NCBI RefSeq assembly: GCF_036784765.1
Contig: NZ_CP136651.1
Coordinates: 1,922,001-1,986,000, forward strand
Direction: 5' to 3'
Origin: Novosphingobium sp. ZN18A2
GTDB lineage: Bacteria > Pseudomonadota > Alphaproteobacteria > Sphingomonadales > Sphingomonadaceae
Length of the DNA: 64,000 nt
The notes beneath the pieces were generated by a model. The model saw nothing but the letters and a program-made list of their open reading frames with translations. It did not search any database and was not told where the DNA came from. Below, piece by piece: positions 59,987-64,000 of the stretch. Position numbers and translations under genes: made by a program. Within the stretch, counting starts at the first letter, position 1. Each line of letters opens with the position of its first letter.

Positions 59987-60307
59987 CTATTCCCCGGACG
60001 AGCGCAGCCGTTCCCAGGCCTGGCGTTCATACGCCATCGATGCGTCCACCAGCCTGTCCCAGAAATCGCCGACCAGACCGACGGGCACCCCCTGTTCGAA
60101 TGCCGCGCGCCGGGCGGACATCACGTGGGCGCGGTGGGGCGCCTCATCCGCGATGGCGCTGTGATCCTGCTTGAAGCGTGCAGCGGCCCGCATATAGGCG
60201 AACCGCCGCGACAATTGCGCGATGATTTCGCGGTCGATCTGCTCTACGCCCGCCGTCACATCGGCAAGGCTCTGGCAGTCCTCCGGCTCGGGCGCCCCCA
60301 TGCTCAT
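59987..60307 (-). CDS. Chorismate mutase (AroQ class, PchB-like)
   Basis: A 106-residue all-helical protein. The core [26 protein letters not shown], with its conserved Asp/Arg and Lys, and the C-terminal [18 protein letters not shown] helix match free-standing AroQ chorismate mutases and the related isochorismate-pyruvate lyase PchB. Chorismate mutase directs chorismate to prephenate for Phe and Tyr. No siderophore genes are nearby, so the mutase role is favoured. The ATG at 60301 is an alternative start. Confidence 0.82.
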   Translation of the reverse strand: MSMGAPEPEDCQSLADVTAGVEQIDREIIAQLSRRFAYMRAAARFKQDHSAIADEAPHRAHVMSARRAAFEQGVPVGLVGDFWDRLVDASMAYERQAWERLRSSGE

Positions 60308-60354
60308 CGGGCCAGTTTATCGCGATTGTTTGCGCCTTGCTATGCCCCCTGCGC

Positions 60355-60382
60355 TTGACAAATCCGGCAATGGCGCTAGTTG
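60355..60382 (+). promoter_or_regulatory. Putative promoter of rpsD
   Basis: A perfect TTGACA (60355-60360), 16 bases, then TAGTTG (60377-60382), leaving a leader of about 150 bases before rpsD. Confidence 0.55.
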
Positions 60383-60458
60383 CGCGCCTTCACTTCGAAC
60401 CCGCCATTGCGGCGGACAACGTTCGATTGGCCCCGCACCCCGGTGAAGCGGTGGCCGC

Positions 60459-60515
60459 GTCCGGAAACGGTCCGGACGGTGCGATGCCGGGTTCAAGCGG
60501 GGCGAATCGTCGCCC
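60459..60515 (+). promoter_or_regulatory. Structured rpsD leader
   Basis: Two perfect hairpins lie in the leader: GTCCGGA/TCCGGAC (60459-60477, AACGG loop) and GGGCGA/TCGCCC (60500-60515, ATCG loop), the second ending 11 bases before the GGAGG region. Candidate site for autoregulation by S4. Confidence 0.45.
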
Positions 60516-60540
60516 GGCCAGCAAATTGGAGGCATGCGCC

Positions 60541-61155
60541 ATGTCGAAGCGCAAGGCATCGAAGTACAAGATTGACCGCCGTCTGGGCGAAAACATCTGG
60601 GGCCGCCCGAAAAGCTCGGTCAACAACCGCAGCTATGGCCCCGGCCAGCACGGCCAGCGCCGCAAGAGCAAGCTTTCGGACTTCGGCATCCAGCTGCGCG
60701 CCAAGCAGAAGCTCAAGGGCTATTACGGCGACGTGACGGAAAAGCAGTTCAAGCGCACCTACCAGGAAGCGTCGAAGATGAAGGGCGATACGGGCCAGAA
60801 CCTGATCGGCCTGCTCGAACAGCGCCTGGACATGGTTGTGTATCGCGCCAAGTTCGCGCCGACGATCTTCGCTGCCCGCCAGATCGTTTCGCACGGCCAC
60901 ATCCGCGTGAACGGCGTGAAGTGCAACATCGCCAGCCGCCGCGTGCGTCCGGGTGACATCGTCAGCCTGGGCAACAAGGCCAAGGAAATGGCGCTGGTTA
61001 TCGAAGCGCAGTCGCTGGCGGAGCGCGAGATTCCGGAATACGTGGCGACCGACGGTACCGACAAGGTCACCTTCGTGCGCGTCCCGACGCTGGACGAAGT
61101 GCCCTATCCGGTGAAAATGGAACCGAACCTGGTCGTCGAATTCTATTCGCGCTGA
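60541..61155 (+). CDS. rpsD: 30S ribosomal protein S4
   Basis: A primary 16S rRNA-binding assembly protein, 204 residues. It starts [21 protein letters not shown]; the S4 domain is [31 protein letters not shown] (about 93-123, shown here in family order) and the C terminus is [17 protein letters not shown] precedes the ATG. Monocistronic, away from the rpoA operon, as usual in alphaproteobacteria, with its own promoter, leader and terminator. Confidence 0.98.
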   Translation: MSKRKASKYKIDRRLGENIWGRPKSSVNNRSYGPGQHGQRRKSKLSDFGIQLRAKQKLKGYYGDVTEKQFKRTYQEASKMKGDTGQNLIGLLEQRLDMVVYRAKFAPTIFAARQIVSHGHIRVNGVKCNIASRRVRPGDIVSLGNKAKEMALVIEAQSLAEREIPEYVATDGTDKVTFVRVPTLDEVPYPVKMEPNLVVEFYSR

Positions 61156-61180
61156 TCGGTTCGACCGGAACGAAATTGCA

Positions 61181-61208
61181 AAAGGCGGGGTGTTTGCCCC
61201 GCCTTTTT
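61181..61208 (+). terminator. Rho-independent terminator of rpsD
   Basis: AAAGGCGGGG (61181-61190) pairs with CCCCGCCTTT (61197-61206) over a TGTTTG loop, followed by further T. It also faces the end of tgt. Confidence 0.9.
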
Positions 61209-61243
61209 CTTTGGCCGGTCGTCATGGAAGCGTCAGGGCGGCG

Positions 61244-62371
61244 CTACCGGCGTTGGTAATCGCGCCGGAAATCGCTTGCGAAGGCGGCAAAGCGGTCGTC
61301 CGCAATCGCATCGCGCATCGCCTGCATCAGTTGCTGATAGAACCACAGGTTGTGCTCGGTCAGCAACATGGCGCCCAGGATCTCGCCCGACTTGTGCAGG
61401 TGGTGGATATAGGCGCGCGAATATCTGGCGCAGGTGGGGCAGGCGCAGCGATCGTCAATCGGGTCCAGATTTTCGGCGTGTTTTGCGTTGCGCATGTTCA
61501 GCGTGCCGTTCCACGTAAACGCCTGCGCGGTCCGGCCCGAGCGTGTCGGAAGAACGCAATCGAACATGTCCACGCCGCGTTCCACCGCGCCGACAAGATC
61601 ATCGGGCTTGCCAACGCCCATCAGGTATCGCGGACGGTCGGCGGGCAACTGGCCGGGCGCGAAGTCCAGCGTTGCGAACATCGCTTCCTGCCCCTCTCCC
61701 ACGGCAAGCCCGCCGATCGCATACCCGTCAAACCCGACCTCCGCGAGCTTGACGGCGCTTTCTCCGCGCAATTGCTCGTCCAGCGCACCCTGCTGGATAC
61801 CGAATAGGGCGGCGCGCGCCGCGTGCTCTCCGCCCGCGTCGAATGCGTCGCGGCTTCGTTTCGCCCATCGCATGGACATTTCCATCGACCGCGCGATCTC
61901 GTCGCGCGGGCGGTCTGCGCGCGGGCATTCGTCAAAGGCCATGACGATATCCGAACCGAGCAATCGCTGGATCTCCATCGATCGTTCGGGGCTCAGCATA
62001 TGCCGCGACCCGTCAAGATGGCTGGCGAAGGTCACGCCGTCCTCGGTGATCTTGCGCAAGTCCGCCAGGCTCATCACCTGGTATCCGCCGCTGTCCGTCA
62101 GGATCGGCCGGTCCCAACCCATGAACCTGTGCAGACCGCCAAGCCGCGCGATGCGTTCCGCGCCGGGACGCAGCATCAGGTGATAGGTATTGCCAAGGAT
62201 GATGTCCGCGCCCGATGCGCGCACATCCTCTACCTTCATGGCCTTGACCGTGGCGGCTGTGCCCACCGGCATGAAAGCCGGCGTGCGGATATCGCCGCGC
62301 ATCATCGAAATGGTGCCGGTGCGCGCCTTGCCGGACGTCGCGTGGATCGAGAACGAGAAACGGGTGGTCAT
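61244..62371 (-). CDS. tgt: tRNA-guanine transglycosylase
   Basis: Exchanges guanine 34 for the queuosine precursor preQ1 in tRNAs with GUN anticodons. 375 residues from the ATG at 62371. The active-site aspartates lie in [13 protein letters not shown] and in the [12 protein letters not shown] segment. The zinc site is DRCACPTC with a downstream histidine in LLTEHN. The frame continues upstream without family similarity. It acts after queA is needed to finish queuosine; queA lies 151 bases upstream on the same strand. Confidence 0.97.
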   Translation of the reverse strand: MTTRFSFSIHATSGKARTGTISMMRGDIRTPAFMPVGTAATVKAMKVEDVRASGADIILGNTYHLMLRPGAERIARLGGLHRFMGWDRPILTDSGGYQVMSLADLRKITEDGVTFASHLDGSRHMLSPERSMEIQRLLGSDIVMAFDECPRADRPRDEIARSMEMSMRWAKRSRDAFDAGGEHAARAALFGIQQGALDEQLRGESAVKLAEVGFDGYAIGGLAVGEGQEAMFATLDFAPGQLPADRPRYLMGVGKPDDLVGAVERGVDMFDCVLPTRSGRTAQAFTWNGTLNMRNAKHAENLDPIDDRCACPTCARYSRAYIHHLHKSGEILGAMLLTEHNLWFYQQLMQAMRDAIADDRFAAFASDFRRDYQRR

Positions 62372-62442
62372 ACGTCCGCCCGCCCCTAGCCGCAGCCTGG
62401 CCATTCGTCGAGATCAGCCGATACCGAATATGCCTTGCAAAT

Positions 62443-62473
62443 GGACCGGCGCCAGTATGGCCGGAGCCGGTCC
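62443..62473. other. Inverted repeat between queA and tgt
   Basis: GGACCGGC (62443-62450) and GCCGGTCC (62466-62473) form a perfect 8-bp stem with a 15-base loop in the queA-tgt gap. No U-run. Possibly an mRNA processing or attenuation structure. Confidence 0.45.
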
Positions 62474-62522
62474 GCAATCGACTCTGTCCGGAACGCATGG
62501 TCCGGTTGTTCTGCGGCGCCTT

Positions 62523-63551
62523 TCACGGCAGCAGCAGGCTGGCGTCACCATAGCTGTAGAAGCGGTAGGCATTGACGATTGCGTGCGCATAGGCGGCCTG
62601 CATCCGCTCCAGCCCCATCAGCGCGCTGACCAGCATGAACAGCGTGGATCGCGGCAAGTGGAAGTTGGTCATCAAGCCGTCGATCGCGCGGAAGGTATAG
62701 CCCGGCGTGATGAAGATCGACGTATCGCCTTCAAACGGGCGGATCACCTTGTCTTCGCCTGCCGCGCTTTCCAGCACGCGCAGGCTGGTTGTGCCCACAG
62801 CGATCACGCGATTTCCGGCAGAGCGCGCCGCGTTGAGCCGCGCGGCGACGTCAGCGTCAATCCGCCCCCATTCCGCATGCATGGCATGGTCCGTGGTGTC
62901 ATCTGCCTTTACGGGCAGGAACGTGCCCGCACCGACATGCAGGGTAAGCGTTTCGTGCCCGATCCCGGCATTTTCCAGCGCCTGCATCAGGCGCGGCGTG
63001 AAATGGAGCGCGGCCGTGGGGGCGGCCACGGCGCCTTCCTTTTGCGCGAACATCGTCTGGTAATCGCTGCGGTCGGCCTCGTCCGTGCCGCGCTTGCCCG
63101 CGATATAGGGCGGAAGCGGCATCTGCCCCGCCCGTTCCAGCAGGACTTCGACCGGCTCTTCGCCTTCGAACGCGAACATCCAGCTTCCGTCCGCAAGCCG
63201 ATTTTCCGCGATGGCGGATACGCCTTGCGGAAATTCCACGCGGTCCCCTTCGCGCAGGCGCTTCGCATTGCGGACGAATGCCTGCCAGCGACGCAAGTCG
63301 ACACGCTTGTGCAGCGTTGCCCCTATCCGCGCCTCGCCGCGTCGGCCTTCCAGTTGCGCCGGGATAACGCGGGTGTCGTTGAACACCAGGATATCGCCCG
63401 GCCGAAGCACATCGGGCAGGTCACGAACCGTCCGGTCGGCGAACGGCGCGCTCCCTTCGGCCACCAGCATGCGCGCGCAATCGCGCGGGCGGGCGGGCCG
63501 CAGGGCAATCCGCTCGGCAGGAAGGTCGAAATCGAAAAGGTCAACGCGCAT
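62523..63551 (-). CDS. queA: S-adenosylmethionine:tRNA ribosyltransferase-isomerase
   Basis: Transfers the ribosyl moiety of SAM to preQ1-tRNA to make epoxyqueuosine. 342 residues. It starts [35 protein letters not shown] sequence ([17 protein letters not shown]), PLPPYI and [14 protein letters not shown] follow, then LHVGAGTF and [16 protein letters not shown]. It is upstream of tgt in the same direction and 27 bases after the cyclophilin gene, forming a ppi-queA-tgt unit. Confidence 0.97.
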   Translation of the reverse strand: MRVDLFDFDLPAERIALRPARPRDCARMLVAEGSAPFADRTVRDLPDVLRPGDILVFNDTRVIPAQLEGRRGEARIGATLHKRVDLRRWQAFVRNAKRLREGDRVEFPQGVSAIAENRLADGSWMFAFEGEEPVEVLLERAGQMPLPPYIAGKRGTDEADRSDYQTMFAQKEGAVAAPTAALHFTPRLMQALENAGIGHETLTLHVGAGTFLPVKADDTTDHAMHAEWGRIDADVAARLNAARSAGNRVIAVGTTSLRVLESAAGEDKVIRPFEGDTSIFITPGYTFRAIDGLMTNFHLPRSTLFMLVSALMGLERMQAAYAHAIVNAYRFYSYGDASLLLP

Positions 63552-63578
63552 GGGCGCGCCGATAGCGCAACAATCCGC

Positions 63579-64000
63579 TCAGTTCGAGAGCGGCTTGTCG
63601 AGCATGTCGGGGGTAACCGTCTCTTCCGGCGCCGCTGCCTTCGGCGCAGGCGGCGCCTTGTGGTCGCTGGCGATCGACGCCTGCAGGATGCGCGTCGGGT
63701 TGGCCGGCGGTTCGCCCCGCGCAATGGCATCGACATATTGCATGCCCGAGATCACGCGCCCGAAGTTGGTGTATTTGTGGTCCAGCCCGAAGCGCGGATA
63801 GAACATGATGAAGAACTGGCTATTCGCCGAATTCGGATCATCGGTACGCGCCATCGAAACCGAGCCGCGCAAGTGCGGCGCTCCGTTGAATTCCGCCTGA
63901 AGATCGGGAAGTTTCGAACCGCCCTGCCCCGTGCCGGTGGGGTCGCCGGTCTGTGCCATGAACCCGTCGATCACGCGGTGGAATATTATGCCGTCATAAA
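63579..64000 (-). CDS. Peptidyl-prolyl cis-trans isomerase, cyclophilin type (5' end outside window)
   Basis: The frame runs through the right edge, so the N terminus is missing. The visible part begins YDGIIFHRVIDGFM and continues with GDPTGTGQGG, HLRGSVSMART, NSANSQFFI and TNFGRVISGM, the cyclophilin active-site blocks. A 30-residue Pro/Ala-rich tail (KAPPAPKAAAPEE) follows the domain. It catalyses proline isomerisation during folding; with the start missing, cytoplasmic or periplasmic location cannot be decided. Confidence 0.92.
   Translation of the reverse strand, partial: YDGIIFHRVIDGFMAQTGDPTGTGQGGSKLPDLQAEFNGAPHLRGSVSMARTDDPNSANSQFFIMFYPRFGLDHKYTNFGRVISGMQYVDAIARGEPPANPTRILQASIASDHKAPPAPKAAAPEETVTPDMLDKPLSN

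Noticed and set aside
59987..60307. Salicylate or siderophore locus suggested by a PchB-like protein
   Set aside because: No isochorismate synthase, peptide synthetase or transport genes are nearby; chorismate mutase is the simpler reading.

Overview
The window is chromosomal DNA from a high-GC alphaproteobacterium, most likely a sphingomonad (Novosphingobium or a close relative). Three things point there. The order mreB-mreC-mreD-mrdA-rodA, carA-carB-greA and yqeY-dnaG-rpoD is typical of the class. There is a long TonB-dependent receptor with a sphingomonad-style plug. A promoter matching the alphaproteobacterial general stress sigma factor EcfG (GGAAC-16-CGTT) precedes a small membrane-protein cluster. 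Almost everything is housekeeping. There is no prophage, insertion sequence, CRISPR array or defence island, and no gene-free stretch longer than 300 bases.

Layout. 1-2.15 kb: two major-facilitator transporters, the first cut by the window edge. 2.2-2.8 kb: a PilZ protein and tRNA-Ser(UGA). 2.9-11.2 kb: a co-directional block of cell-wall genes (lytic transglycosylase, RlpA/SPOR protein, D,D-carboxypeptidase), then tmk-holB-metG-tatD-metallo-hydrolase and a small membrane protein, mostly with overlapping ends. 11.4-17.5 kb (minus): ppdK, glyS, glyQ; glyS carries two in-frame palindromic repeat elements and a third lies between glyS and glyQ. 17.6-24.3 kb: two tandem TraB/GumN proteins, rplY-pth-GNAT-ychF, a secreted nucleotide phosphodiesterase-like enzyme and a MaoC dehydratase. 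24.3-26.6 kb (minus): mutL and a lipoprotein. 26.8-32.7 kb: the elongasome operon mreBCD-mrdA-rodA and tRNA-Lys(CUU). 32.9-35.9 kb (minus): the TonB-dependent receptor.

36.1-38.7 kb: a riboflavin unit in which RibB carries an N-terminal helix-turn-helix and a C-terminal GTP cyclohydrolase II-like domain without zinc cysteines, followed by ribH and an aldo/keto reductase. A near-perfect inverted repeat sits just before the start codon. 38.7-42.3 kb (minus): a coupled pair of unknown function (an AttH/CrtC-like protein and a small-molecule kinase-like protein) and enolase. 42.5-44.8 kb: a four-gene YqjD/YqjE-like membrane-protein cluster behind the EcfG-type promoter, then a DUF4170 protein. 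44.9-50.2 kb (minus): greA, carB, a low-GC 74-residue gene and carA. 50.4-54.9 kb: yqeY-dnaG-rpoD. 54.9-56.6 kb (minus): a membrane M28 peptidase. 56.8-60.0 kb: rpiB-glyA-small membrane protein-nrdR-SpoU methyltransferase. 60-64 kb: chorismate mutase (minus), rpsD, then tgt, queA and a cyclophilin (minus), the last cut by the window end.

The most unusual signals are the HTH-RibB-degenerate RibA fusion with its putative operator, the foreign-looking small gene inside the car operon, the stress cluster with its EcfG promoter, the repeat elements and low-GC patch inside glyS, and a repeat hairpin that covers the dnaG ribosome-binding site.
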